Source: Gemmatimonadota bacterium
Lineage (GTDB): Bacteria; Gemmatimonadota; Gemmatimonadetes; Gemmatimonadales; GWC2-71-9
Reading direction: 5' to 3'
DNA length: 64,000 nt
Assembly: GCA_009692115.1 (NCBI GenBank)
Contig: SHZU01000002.1
Span: 124,001-188,000 of the forward strand
A model generated the notes under the pieces. That model was given only the letters and a program-made list of their open reading frames with translations. It searched no databases and had not been told where the DNA came from. The translations under genes were made by a program, and so were the position numbers. This document shows positions 7,535-15,748 of the stretch, piece by piece. Positions within the stretch are counted from its first letter, which is position 1, and the number at the start of each line of letters is the position of its first letter.

Positions 7535-8181
7535 TTTTGAGTTGCCTGGCGTGGCCCGCTCGCCTGATGGGCACCGCGTTGCTGGTCGGGATCGGGTATG
7601 TGGGATGGGTCAATCGGGCCGAAGTCCGGCGCTGGGTCCACCGCGCCACCGCCGCGCCCACGCCGCCGCCCGACGACACGGTGACGCCGGCCGAGCTTCG
7701 CCGCCGGGCCGAGGCCCGGCTCGATTCGTTGGCTCGGGGTCTGGCAGATTCGGTCGTCCTAACACCCCGGGAGGTGGCCACGATGGTGGTGGCTGAGGTC
7801 GACCGGCGGGCGGTGGGCGTGGCCGACAGCGTCGTCGTTGAGCTGCTCGACGGTGGGGTCGCCATCCGGGCCCAAGTCGACGCCGCCCGGCTGCCAAAGG
7901 GTGCCTTGGGCCCGTTGGCCGAATGGGTAACCGGCCGGGAAACGGTGGCGGTTCAGGGCCCCTTGGTGCTTCGCCGGCTCGGTGTCGCGGAATGGCGGGT
8001 GGACCAGGTGACCGTTCGAGGCTTGCCGCTTCCGCGGGGACTCTGGGAGCGAATGCTGAGCCTGCTCATTCCGGGGACCAGCGGAACGCTCTCGTTCCCG
8101 GTGGATCGGTGGATCACCGGGATTCGGGTCACTCCGGAGGGTGCGGTGTTGTTCGGCGGCCCGGCCGAGCGAGTGCCATGA
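7531..8181 (+). CDS. Unknown membrane-anchored protein
   Basis: A 216-residue protein with one N-terminal hydrophobic segment (about residues 6-27) and a probable periplasmic remainder. A proline/threonine linker (ATAAPTPPPDDTVTPAEL) leads to a mixed alpha/beta domain containing TPREVATMVVAEVDRRAV and SVVVELLDGGVAIRAQVDA. This layout loosely recalls DUF2993/LmeA-type lipid-binding domains, but I cannot assign a family. It overlaps thpR (ATGA) and the broken response-regulator gene (ATGA), so it sits mid-operon. Confidence 0.7.
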   Translation: MILSCLAWPARLMGTALLVGIGYVGWVNRAEVRRWVHRATAAPTPPPDDTVTPAELRRRAEARLDSLARGLADSVVLTPREVATMVVAEVDRRAVGVADSVVVELLDGGVAIRAQVDAARLPKGALGPLAEWVTGRETVAVQGPLVLRRLGVAEWRVDQVTVRGLPLPRGLWERMLSLLIPGTSGTLSFPVDRWITGIRVTPEGAVLFGGPAERVP

Positions 8182-8638
8182 AATCGCGGATCTTGGTGGT
8201 GGACGACGAGCCCTCGGTCCGTGACGCGCTCCGGCAAGTGCTCGAGTACGAAGGGATGGATATTCGGACGGCGGGGTCCGGGGGTGAGGGGCTCACTTTG
8301 TTCGAGGAGTTCCGGCCCCATGTCGTGGTGCTCGATGTCAAGATGGCCGGCCTCGACGGCCTCGATTCTTGATCCTGTCGCCGGGGAAATCGGTGACCCA
8401 TGGGGACGTCGAACGGCTCCTGCCGGGGCCTGCTGCCGCCCCGGTTGAGGCGCCGGATGGCGCCGAACCCAACGGCAGCTTCGGGTCGTTCAAGCTGGAT
8501 GCGGAGCGGGTCTTCCTGCCCCAGAAGCTCCGCGAGCACGACTGGAACGTGTCGGAAACCGCCCGCGCCCTGGCCATGCCGAGGTCGAATCTCTACAAGA
8601 AGATCGAACGGTACCAACTGAACCGGGAATCAAAGTGA
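8178..8638 (+). pseudogene. NtrX/NtrC-type response regulator with internal deletion
   Basis: The 5' part (8178-8372) encodes the first 64 residues of a receiver domain: ILVVDDEPSVRDALRQVLE and HVVVLDVKMAGLDGLD, including the phosphoacceptor Asp. The frame then stops at TGA. Two reading-frame positions over, from about 8369, the sequence resumes as the C-terminal part of the same family: LILSPGKSVTHGDVERLL and a Fis-type helix-turn-helix (REHDWNVSETARALAMPRSN, then LYKKIERY). The end of the receiver and the whole sigma-54 AAA+ domain, normally some 280 residues between these parts, are missing. It is most likely a deletion pseudogene, or an assembly collapse. The fragments might still be made as a receiver stub and a DNA-binding stub. 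Confidence 0.85.
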
Positions 8639-9087
8639 CCGGAGGCCAACCGCGGGACTGGGACAAAGAGATGGCAGATATCGACAAGATCCTTGCCAAG
8701 ACTCCACCGGCACAGCCTGCGGAACGGTCGAATGTCGGTGGTCCGGCCGCCGCCGCTCCGGCCCGAGGCAAAGCCATCGGTCCGGTCGGGCGCCGCGCGG
8801 TGCTCGCGACTTGGTTCAAGGTCGGTCTCGGGGCGGCGCTCGCCGCCGGGATGACCCAATGGCCATATTTCCACGCGTGCGGCACGGCGCTCTTCCTCTA
8901 TCTCGGGGCGATCGGGATGGTCGGGTTGAGCGGTGTTTGGGGTATGATCACCAGTTGGCGGCACCGGATGGGGCTCGCGCACACGGTTTCGATCCTGGTC
9001 CTGATCTGGGGTGGCATCCTTGCGGCCGCAACCATCCTTCCGCGCAATGGGTACGCCAGGCTGGCCGCCACCTGGGTTTGTCCGTAG
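8635..9087 (+). CDS. Small membrane protein of unknown function
   Basis: A 150-residue protein. The GTG start overlaps the preceding regulator remnant as GTGA; an ATG at 8671 is an alternative start. The first 55 residues are polar and Ala/Pro-rich. Three hydrophobic helices follow (around 62-77, 83-105 and 118-137), separated by a cytoplasmic-looking SWRHRMG turn. No family is recognised. The coupling to a regulator of the NtrX type suggests it belonged to that operon before the regulator was damaged. Confidence 0.65.
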   Translation: MTGGQPRDWDKEMADIDKILAKTPPAQPAERSNVGGPAAAAPARGKAIGPVGRRAVLATWFKVGLGAALAAGMTQWPYFHACGTALFLYLGAIGMVGLSGVWGMITSWRHRMGLAHTVSILVLIWGGILAAATILPRNGYARLAATWVCP

Positions 9088-9128
9088 CCCTCTGCTCTCC
9101 CATTCCATTCTCACGGTTGAGGTGGTGG

Positions 9129-9158
9129 TTGCGAAGTAGCCGCGACGCGGGGTAGGTT
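9129..9158 (+). promoter_or_regulatory. Candidate promoter of the sigma-70 gene
   Basis: TTGCGA (9129-9134) and TAGGTT (9153-9158) are 18 bases apart, about 40 bases before the ATG at 9198. The same TTGCGA -35 hexamer occurs before the Crp/Fnr gene. This is a by-eye match in otherwise GC-rich DNA. Confidence 0.4.
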
Positions 9159-9197
9159 CGGTTGCGGATCGATTTCTTTCGAAGGGTCTCGACGGAC

Positions 9198-10067
9198 ATG
9201 CGTCCAATTCGGGTCGGTGCTGGGGAAAACGGGTCAGGGTCCGATGATGGGTCCCTCGACATCTATCTTCGGGAAATCAGCCGGTATCCGCTGATTCCTC
9301 AAGAAGAGGAAGTGACCCTGGCTCAACGGATTCGAACCGGCGAGGAAGAAGCGCTCGACAAACTGGTCCGGAGCAATCTGCGGTTCGTCGTGTCGGTCGC
9401 CAAGAAATATCAGAACCAGGGCGTGTCGCTGTCGGATCTGATCAACGAGGGCAACCTTGGTCTGATTCGGGCCGCCCACAAGTTCGATGAGACCAAGGGC
9501 ATCAAGTTCATCTCGTATGCGGTGTGGTGGATTCGCCAGGCCATTCTTCAGGCGCTCGCCGAACAGAGTCGGATCGTCAGGGTTCCCCTGAACCGAGCCG
9601 GAACCCTCTACCGGATCACCCGTCGGAGCGCCGCCCTCCAGCAGGAGTTGGGTCGCCAGCCGACGGCGGCCGAGGTGGCGGAGGGCATGGATATAGGGGT
9701 CGACGAGGTGGAGAAGGCCTTGGCGATTTCGCTGAACCACGTGTCGCTCGACGCGCCCTTGGCTCCGGGCGAGGACAACTGCCTCCTCGACTATCTGGCC
9801 GACACCCAGAATCCCAGCCCTGACGCCGAGACCTTCGAGCGGGCCTTGACCCATTCGATCGAAGAAGTGTTGTCGGGACTCCGGGAGCGGGAGGCGAAGA
9901 TCTTACGGCTCTATTTCGGTCTCGATAGCCCGGAGCCGATGACGCTCGAAGAAATCGGAGCCACCTTGGGCATCACCCGTGAACGGGTGCGCCAGATCAA
10001 GGAAAAGGCGCTCAGCCGGCTCCGCCACGTCAGTCGCTCGAAGGCCCTTGAGAGTTACCTGTTCTAA
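9198..10067 (+). CDS. Sigma-70 family RNA polymerase sigma factor, RpoD/SigA type
   Basis: A 289-residue sigma factor with regions 1.2 (SLDIYLREISRYPLIPQEEE), 2 (LVRSNLRFVVSVAKKYQ, LIQ-type DLINEGNLGLIRAAHKFD, KFISYAVWWIRQAI for -10 recognition), 3 (GRQPTAAEVAEGMDI) and 4 (EEIGATLGITRERVRQIKEK). It lacks the long region 1.1 and the non-conserved insert of proteobacterial RpoD, as in compact primary or group 2 sigma factors; which it is here I cannot decide. ATG 9198 is preferred over an in-frame TTG at 9162. The next gene, yajQ, starts nine bases after the stop. Confidence 0.92.
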   Translation: MRPIRVGAGENGSGSDDGSLDIYLREISRYPLIPQEEEVTLAQRIRTGEEEALDKLVRSNLRFVVSVAKKYQNQGVSLSDLINEGNLGLIRAAHKFDETKGIKFISYAVWWIRQAILQALAEQSRIVRVPLNRAGTLYRITRRSAALQQELGRQPTAAEVAEGMDIGVDEVEKALAISLNHVSLDAPLAPGEDNCLLDYLADTQNPSPDAETFERALTHSIEEVLSGLREREAKILRLYFGLDSPEPMTLEEIGATLGITRERVRQIKEKALSRLRHVSRSKALESYLF

Positions 10068-10076
10068 CTAGAGACT

Positions 10077-10580
10077 ATGGCTTCAAACTCTTCGTTCGAC
10101 ATTTCGACCGGCGCCGATCTTCAGGAAGTGGACAATGCGGTCAATCAGACCGTGAAGGAAATTGGCCAGCGGTACGATTTCAAAGGCACTCATTGTACCA
10201 TCGAGTTCGATCGCGCCTCGGCCACGGTCAAATTGTTTGCCGACGACGAGTTTCGGATGAAACAAGTGATCGACGTGCTGGAGGCCAAGTGCGCCAAGCG
10301 CCAAGTGCCCTCGCAAAATCTCTCCAAGTCCGACTTCGAACCCGGCACGGGCACCTCCGTTCGCTGTGTCATCACCTTGAAACAGGGGATTGACCAAGAG
10401 ACCGCCAAGAAGATCTCGAAGGCGATCAAGGAAGGGGGCTTCAAGAAGGTGCAAACCCAGATTCAGGGCGAGGAAGTCCGGGTGACCAGCCCTTCGCGCG
10501 ACGAACTGCAGACGGTCATGGCCTTCCTGCGTACTCAGGATTTTGAAATCGAACTCAAGTTCGGCAATTACCGCGGTTAG
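10077..10580 (+). CDS. yajQ: YajQ-family nucleotide-binding protein
   Basis: A 167-residue YajQ homologue of full family length. It opens with SSFDISTGADLQEVDNAVNQ and contains RYDFKGTH, VIDVLEAKCAKRQVPSQNL, KKISKAIKEGGFKKVQTQIQ and the terminal AFLRTQDFEIELKFGNYR. Members in Xanthomonas and Pseudomonas bind cyclic di-GMP and influence transcription; for other bacteria the ligand is less certain. It lies directly behind the sigma factor gene with only nine bases between, and its 3' end overlaps the probable start of the SpoIID-like gene. Confidence 0.93.
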   Translation: MASNSSFDISTGADLQEVDNAVNQTVKEIGQRYDFKGTHCTIEFDRASATVKLFADDEFRMKQVIDVLEAKCAKRQVPSQNLSKSDFEPGTGTSVRCVITLKQGIDQETAKKISKAIKEGGFKKVQTQIQGEEVRVTSPSRDELQTVMAFLRTQDFEIELKFGNYRG

Positions 10581-11823
10581 GTGGTGCCGCGCGGCGGCCG
10601 TCCTGGCCCTCGCTATGATGCTCGGCTGCCCTCGGGCCGAAGTCGGCGGCGTCGCGGGCTTGCCCGGGGCGGCGAGTGCCGAGCCGATGGTGCGGGTTGG
10701 CATCGGCCTGCCGCAGACAGAGTTGTCCATCGGAGGCGGGGCAGGTTTGCTGCTTTCCGGCCCCGACGGCGGGGGCTTGACGGAGATTCCCGCCGGATCG
10801 AGCGCTGAGGTCAGGGGCAACGGGACGACGGTGCGGGCACGGGTCGGCGGCCTCAGCACGCCGGCGGGAACCGTGCTGACCGTTCGCTCGGTTGACTCGC
10901 TCGGCTACATCCGGGTCAACGGCCGAGACTATCGGGGATCCTTGATGGTGTCGTCGACACCGGCCGGTGTGCTGGCCGTGAACTTGGTGTCGCTCGAAGA
11001 CTACGTTGCCGGCGTGGTGAACGCGGAAATGGGCCGCCGCCCTGCCGGCGACAGTCAAGCGGTGCGAGCTCAGGCGGTCATTTCGCGAACCGTCGCGATG
11101 CGGGCGCTGGGGCGATATCGGGTCAGGGGCTATGACGTCGTTAGCACCATCTCCGATCAGGCCTATGGCGGTGTCATGACGGAAACCGGGGCCGGATGGG
11201 CGGCGGTCCGGGCAACCCGGGGCGAGGTGTTGATGTTTGGCGGGACCGTGATCGAGGCATTCTTCCACTCGACCTGCGGGGGCAGCACCGAGGCGGTGGA
11301 TGAGGTGTTCTCGGGTGCGGCCCAGCCCTATTTGCAGTCGGTTTCCGATCGAAGCCCGAGCGGAGCGGTGTATTGCGCGCTGTCACCCCGGTTCCGATGG
11401 CGGGAGGAATGGACCGGCGACCAGTTGGCCCGGGTGGTCCGGGAGAACGCCCGGCTCCTCGGGGCAACCGCCGAAGCCATCGGATTCCTCGGCGACCTCC
11501 AGATCGGGGGCCGATCGCCATCCGGACGGGTGAGCGACCTCGTCATGGTTGCCGCCGGACGCATGGTGCCGATCGTCGGGCAGCAAGTCATCCGGCAAGT
11601 GTTCCGGACCGGGGATGGCGGCTGGCTTCGAAGCGCCCAGTTCTCGATTCAGGCGAGTCGGGGAGGGGGCCGGATCGTCCGCCTGGCCATTGACGGCAGC
11701 GGGAACGGTCATGGGGTCGGGATGTGCCAGTGGGGGGCCATTGGCCGGGCCCGCTCGGGGGCCGGCTACCAGGCGATCCTCGCCGCTTATTTTCCGGGTA
11801 CGGAGCTCCGCCGCCTTTATTGA
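10543..11823 (+). CDS. SpoIID/LytB-domain lipoprotein
   Basis: A protein of up to 426 residues with an N-terminal lipoprotein signal (AAAVLALAMMLGC, lipobox MLGC) and a SpoIID domain (about 130-425): GYIRVNGRDYRGSL, LVSLEDYVAGVVNAEMG, VRAQAVISRTVAMRAL, FFHSTCGGSTEAVDEVF and the terminal GNGHGVGMCQWGAIGRARSG. SpoIID proteins are lytic transglycosylases or amidase enhancers acting on peptidoglycan. The start is uncertain: TTG at 10543, overlapping yajQ by 38 bases, is the only canonical codon giving a complete signal peptide; the ATGs at 10615 and 10618 would truncate it. Confidence 0.85.
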   Translation: MKSNSSSAITAVRWCRAAAVLALAMMLGCPRAEVGGVAGLPGAASAEPMVRVGIGLPQTELSIGGGAGLLLSGPDGGGLTEIPAGSSAEVRGNGTTVRARVGGLSTPAGTVLTVRSVDSLGYIRVNGRDYRGSLMVSSTPAGVLAVNLVSLEDYVAGVVNAEMGRRPAGDSQAVRAQAVISRTVAMRALGRYRVRGYDVVSTISDQAYGGVMTETGAGWAAVRATRGEVLMFGGTVIEAFFHSTCGGSTEAVDEVFSGAAQPYLQSVSDRSPSGAVYCALSPRFRWREEWTGDQLARVVRENARLLGATAEAIGFLGDLQIGGRSPSGRVSDLVMVAAGRMVPIVGQQVIRQVFRTGDGGWLRSAQFSIQASRGGGRIVRLAIDGSGNGHGVGMCQWGAIGRARSGAGYQAILAAYFPGTELRRLY

Positions 11824-11833
11824 GGGTCCGCCA

Positions 11834-12919
11834 ATGACCAGTGTTCGTCGTTCCGGGCCCCATGCCCGTCCGTCCGCCGCCTCGCCCCGCTCGCCTGAAC
11901 TCGAAGGGCTCCAGCCCCCGCTCCGGCTTGGCATCATCGGGGCTGGTGCGATCGTTCAAGTGGCCCACCTGCCGGTGCTGCGGAAGACCAAAGCGGTCGA
12001 GCTGGTGGCGCTGTGCGATTCGGACTTGGTCAAAGCTCGGGCGTTGGCCGAGCGAACCGGGATTCCGAGCGTTTACGATGATTTCGAGGATCTGCTCCAA
12101 CATGAGCGGCTGGAGGCCGTTCTGATCGCGACGCCGAACCACCTGCATGAGTCGCACATTGTCGCCGCCCTCTCGGCCGGGCTCCATGTGCTGGTCGAAA
12201 AACCGATGGCGCTGACGTCGACCGGGGCCCAGAAGATCGTCCGGATGGCCGAAAAGCGAGATCGGGTGGTCATGGTCGGGATGACCCACCGATACCGGCC
12301 CGACGTGCAGGCCGTCCGGAGCTTCGTGCAGGCGGGGGAACTTGGTCAAATCACCAGCGTTCGGGCCAGTTGGCATCTGGCCAGACCGGCCCGGACCCCC
12401 CTGGGCTGGCGGGAAAAGCGGAGTGAGTCCGGCGGCGGCGTCATGCTCGATTTGGGCCTCACGATGGTGGACTTGGGCCTCTGGCTCGCGGGGAACCCTG
12501 TCCCGGCGCGGGTGAGTGCCAGTCTCAGCCGGCCGAGCGGGGAACGATCGGTCGAGCAGTCCGGCAGCGCCATGGTGGTATGCGAAAACGGGGCCTCGAT
12601 CTTTGTCGATGTCACCTGGCGGCATATCGGGGAAGGGGAGCGGTTCGGGGCCGGCCTGCGGGGCTCGAAGGGCTCCGCCGGGATCAACCCGCTCCACGTG
12701 TGGAAGGAAATCCACGGCATGGCGCACGACGTATCGCCGACGGGCTCGTTCAGCCGCGAGAATGCGTTTGCCGCGTCGTTCCGGGCCCAATGGGCCCACT
12801 TCCTGGCGGCGGCCGGCGGCCGGATAGCCATGCCGTCCCTTGATGAGCAGGTCCAGGTTCTCAAGGTCATCGAGGCGATCTACCGCTCCGACGCCGACGG
12901 CCGAGACGTGTTGCTGTGA
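11834..12919 (+). CDS. Gfo/Idh/MocA-family oxidoreductase
   Basis: A 361-residue NAD(P)-dependent dehydrogenase. After a 30-residue polar N-terminal extension comes the Rossmann motif GIIGAGAIVQVAHLP, then VALCDSD, the EAVLIATPNHLHESHIVAAL segment and the catalytic-region EKPMALTS motif. The C-terminal domain contains SGGGVMLDLGLTMVDLGLW, the family's substrate-binding sheet. Members oxidise or reduce sugars and inositols; the substrate cannot be inferred. It lies ten bases after the SpoIID-like gene and overlaps the DUF4105 gene by GTGA, suggesting an envelope-linked sugar role, which is inference. Confidence 0.9.
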   Translation: MTSVRRSGPHARPSAASPRSPELEGLQPPLRLGIIGAGAIVQVAHLPVLRKTKAVELVALCDSDLVKARALAERTGIPSVYDDFEDLLQHERLEAVLIATPNHLHESHIVAALSAGLHVLVEKPMALTSTGAQKIVRMAEKRDRVVMVGMTHRYRPDVQAVRSFVQAGELGQITSVRASWHLARPARTPLGWREKRSESGGGVMLDLGLTMVDLGLWLAGNPVPARVSASLSRPSGERSVEQSGSAMVVCENGASIFVDVTWRHIGEGERFGAGLRGSKGSAGINPLHVWKEIHGMAHDVSPTGSFSRENAFAASFRAQWAHFLAAAGGRIAMPSLDEQVQVLKVIEAIYRSDADGRDVLL

Positions 12920-14181
12920 TCGGGTTCATCCGGGCAGCGGTGTTCACCCTTGGTACACTCCAAGCGGCCGGACCGAGCCCGAGTACCCAGTCGGCGTCGG
13001 TGCCGGAGAGCGGGGACGAGCTCACCGTCTATCTCCTGACGTTTGAACCTGGTGGATTGGTGTGGGAGCGGTTCGGTCACAACGCCTTGTGGATACGTGA
13101 CAGGCGGTCTGGCGTGGATTGGGCCTACGACTATGGCCGATTTCAGTTCGGCCAGACAATCAGCGGTGTGTTCCGGTTCGCCGGCCGATTTGCCGCCGCG
13201 GATCTGCGTTACTCGATGGGTGACGGCGACGCGCGGAGTTACCTCGCGGGGTACCAGCGGGCTGGTCGCTCGATCTGGTCGCAGGAACTCGATCTGCCCC
13301 CGGCAGCCCGGCTGGCGCTCCGAGATTTTCTCGTGTGGAACGCCAAGGACGAGAACAAGTATTACCAGTACCACTACTACCTCGACAACTGTTCGACCCG
13401 GATTCGCGACGCCCTGGATCGAGTGCTCGCCGGGCAACTCAAGGCCTGGGCTGAGTCGACCACCACCCAGATGACCTATCGGGACCATACCCGGCGAACC
13501 ACCGAAAACAGCCCGACGACCTACACCCTGTTGATGCTTGGTCTCGGCCAACCGGTGGACCGGGCGCTGTCACCTTGGGAGGAGATGTTCCTCCCCATCA
13601 TGCTCCGGCCGTACCTCAACCAGCTGACGGTTGCCGATCCGGATGGGCGCCGGCACCCGTTGGTCCGGGAAGAGCGTCATCTGGTCGAGAGCAACCGTTT
13701 CTCGGTTCAGGACCGGCCGTCGAACTGGACGCTTCGATACCTGGTGGTCGGGTCGGTGTTTGGGGGCATTCTGGTCGGGCTCGGGCGGTTAGGGCGGCGT
13801 TCCCTGGGTGGTCGGTTGGGATTCGGGGTCGTCTCGGTCGGTTGGGCGGCCGGGTCCGGGCTCGGTGGAGTGGTCTTGGTCCTGCTGTGGGCGTTGAGCG
13901 ACCACCGATTCAGCTACTGGAACGAGAATGTCCTCCAACTCAACCTTGCGGCCATGGCGCTGGCGTTGGTATTGCCTCGGGCGATCTGGCGAGGGCAAGC
14001 CCGGTACGGCCAGGGGGTGAGGCTGGCCGCCGTCATGGCGGCCAGCTCAGCTCTCGGACTCATTTTGAAAGTCCTACCCCAGATGGGACAGAACAACCTG
14101 GAGATGATCGCCCTGATCCTCCCGGCACATTTGGGCGTCTGGTTGGGTCTTCGGGCGCTCGGACCCGGTCCGTCAGCGTAG
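12916..14181 (+). CDS. DUF4105 multipass membrane protein
   Basis: A 421-residue protein with an N-terminal signal or anchor helix, a DUF4105 domain (about 30-160) and about four to five transmembrane helices in the C-terminal third. The domain hallmarks are VYLLTFEPGGLVWERFGHNA, AYDYGRFQFGQ, YSMGDGDARSYLAGY and the YQYHYYLDNCSTRIRDALD stretch. The invariant His, Asn and Cys look enzymatic, but the family's activity is not known to me. Start is GTG, overlapping the previous stop. It ends two bases before the convergent CsgG-like gene. Confidence 0.85.
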   Translation: MIGFIRAAVFTLGTLQAAGPSPSTQSASVPESGDELTVYLLTFEPGGLVWERFGHNALWIRDRRSGVDWAYDYGRFQFGQTISGVFRFAGRFAAADLRYSMGDGDARSYLAGYQRAGRSIWSQELDLPPAARLALRDFLVWNAKDENKYYQYHYYLDNCSTRIRDALDRVLAGQLKAWAESTTTQMTYRDHTRRTTENSPTTYTLLMLGLGQPVDRALSPWEEMFLPIMLRPYLNQLTVADPDGRRHPLVREERHLVESNRFSVQDRPSNWTLRYLVVGSVFGGILVGLGRLGRRSLGGRLGFGVVSVGWAAGSGLGGVVLVLLWALSDHRFSYWNENVLQLNLAAMALALVLPRAIWRGQARYGQGVRLAAVMAASSALGLILKVLPQMGQNNLEMIALILPAHLGVWLGLRALGPGPSA

Positions 14182-14183
14182 CG

Positions 14184-14879
14184 TCAGCCGCCCCGAAGCC
14201 GCTTCAGGCCATCGCGCGCCTCGGCGTACTCGGGGAACGCCTTAATCGCTTGATCGTAGAATTCAATGGCCCGTTGCTTGTCACCCTGGTCCTGGTAGAG
14301 CAGGGCCCGGCTATAGAGGGCCACCGCTTCGGTCGGAACGTTCCGAGCGCGGACGGCCTGGGCCTTCGCGGCCGGTAGGGGCGAAAGTTTGGCCCCGTCC
14401 ATCACCCGCTCCCCAACCGACTGAATGACCCGGAACATCTGTTTTCGATCGGTGAGCTTCGGGTCACTTTTGACAACCTTGATGATCTCGCTCGTTTCGA
14501 CATCGATGATCCGGGCGTCGATCCGAAAATCGCCGTACAGGTCGATGAACGTCCCGGCAATCATGTAGCGGGCGCCGACCAGCTTGCCGAGCCTGGCGGC
14601 GGTCTGCGCGTCGACACTGTTGGAAGCGGTGAGGCCATGCTCGTCGAGCAACTTCTGGATTTGCTCCCGGTCAACCAGCCGGATCGCCGGATTCTGGGAG
14701 AGCTCCGAGAGGAGCATTCCGGCGATTCCCTTCCGGAGGGCCTCGAAGTCCTCTTTATCCTTGCCGTAGCTTCCGCCGTTTTCAAAGGGAAGCACTGCCA
14801 CGCCGGGCCGAGTGTCTTGGGCGTGGGCCACTCCGCCGACCGCGGTAGCCAACAGCAGTATCAGAGCAATCCGTCGCAT
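14184..14879 (-). CDS. Exported CsgG/HfaB-like protein with TPR tail
   Basis: A 231-residue protein with a clean signal peptide (MRRIALILLLATAVGGVAHA, cleaved before QDTRP). The body follows the CsgG/curli-assembly fold pattern: VAVLPFENGGSY, GIAGMLLSELSQ, LVDREQIQKLLDEHGLT, KLVGARYMIAGTFIDLYGD, RIDARIIDVETSEI. The last 40 residues form a tetratricopeptide repeat (ALLYQDQGDKQRAIEFYDQA). It has no lipobox cysteine, unlike true CsgG, so it is probably a soluble periplasmic relative. It lies downstream of the MBL-crp pair on the same strand. Confidence 0.82.
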   Translation of the reverse strand: MRRIALILLLATAVGGVAHAQDTRPGVAVLPFENGGSYGKDKEDFEALRKGIAGMLLSELSQNPAIRLVDREQIQKLLDEHGLTASNSVDAQTAARLGKLVGARYMIAGTFIDLYGDFRIDARIIDVETSEIIKVVKSDPKLTDRKQMFRVIQSVGERVMDGAKLSPLPAAKAQAVRARNVPTEAVALYSRALLYQDQGDKQRAIEFYDQAIKAFPEYAEARDGLKRLRGG

Positions 14880-14892
14880 CGTGGTCCTTCGG

Positions 14893-15747
14893 TTAGCAAC
14901 TGAGGACGATGTCCTCAGCTGCGATGACCAACTCGAGAGTGCCACCCAGGCGCTCCCGACACTGCACCGCCTCGTCCAGAAGTGCCTCGAGCGCGGCGTC
15001 GTCATGCTCGGGGTCATGGTGGAACAGGACCAGCCTTCGGACCTCGGCTTCGAGCGCCAACTCGGTGGCCTGCGCCGCGCTCGAGTGGCCCCACCCGAGC
15101 CGAGAGGCAACCTCGGTTTCGGAATACATCGCGTCATGGATCAGCGTATCGGTACGATGCAAGAAGCGGACAAGTTCCGGCCTGATTCTGGCTGCCTCGG
15201 CTCCAGCTAACTCGTTGTCGGTCAAATAGCTAACCGAAGGGCCCCCGGCGGCGGGCCGGATTCCGAATCCAAGAGTTGGCGCCGGGTGACAGAGCGAGAC
15301 ACTTTGGACGGAAAACCCCGGTGTCGAAAACTCTGGGGACTTGATTTCGTCCACTTCCAGCGCGGCGCCAATGGCTGTCAGCGGTACCGGAAAGACCGCT
15401 GGGGCCATCTGGGACCGAAGGGTCGTTGCCAGCGGCGCGCCGGCGGAGCGGGGGCCGAGAATTCGGATCGCGTTGCCGGCGGTGTAGAGCGGGCTAAAGA
15501 AGGGAAGGCCCTGAATGTGATCCCAATGGGTGTGGGAGAGGAGCACCACCAGGTTTTGGGCGGTCTTTGCGGACCAGTTCAGGTGTTTGCCGAGGGGACG
15601 AATGCCGGAACCGGCGTCGAGGATCAGGCGATGCCCTTGGCCATCCTCGATCGTGACGCAGGGGGTGTTTCCGCCGTACCGGACGGTTCGAGGCCCCGGC
15701 GTCGGGATCGACCCGCGAGTGCCCCAAAATCGGATCGAGAGCGGCAC
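14893..15747 (-). CDS. MBL-fold metallo-hydrolase
   Basis: A 284-residue metallo-beta-lactamase-fold protein. It begins PLSIRFWGTRGSIPTPGP and carries the zinc motif HTHWDH (LLSHTHWDHIQGLPFF), a DAGSGIRPLG loop, YLTDNE, IHDAMYSETE, GWGHSS and FHHDPEHDD. This group includes phosphodiesterase-like enzymes; cyclic-nucleotide hydrolysis is possible but unproven. The GTG start is separated from the crp stop by one base (TAGGGTG), with a GGGGG tract just upstream, so I prefer it over the in-frame TTG at 15798, which would overlap crp by 50 bases. Confidence 0.88.
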   Translation of the reverse strand: MPLSIRFWGTRGSIPTPGPRTVRYGGNTPCVTIEDGQGHRLILDAGSGIRPLGKHLNWSAKTAQNLVVLLSHTHWDHIQGLPFFSPLYTAGNAIRILGPRSAGAPLATTLRSQMAPAVFPVPLTAIGAALEVDEIKSPEFSTPGFSVQSVSLCHPAPTLGFGIRPAAGGPSVSYLTDNELAGAEAARIRPELVRFLHRTDTLIHDAMYSETEVASRLGWGHSSAAQATELALEAEVRRLVLFHHDPEHDDAALEALLDEAVQCRERLGGTLELVIAAEDIVLSC

Positions 15748-15748
15748 C

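Noticed and set aside
11588-12799. A 403-codon minus-strand frame opposite the Gfo/Idh/MocA gene
   Set aside because: The plus-strand product has clear Rossmann and EKP motifs; the antisense product has none.
14880-15137. N-terminal extension of the CsgG-like protein
   Set aside because: The frame is open upstream, but the extension overlaps the MBL gene and would bury a perfect signal peptide that begins at 14879.
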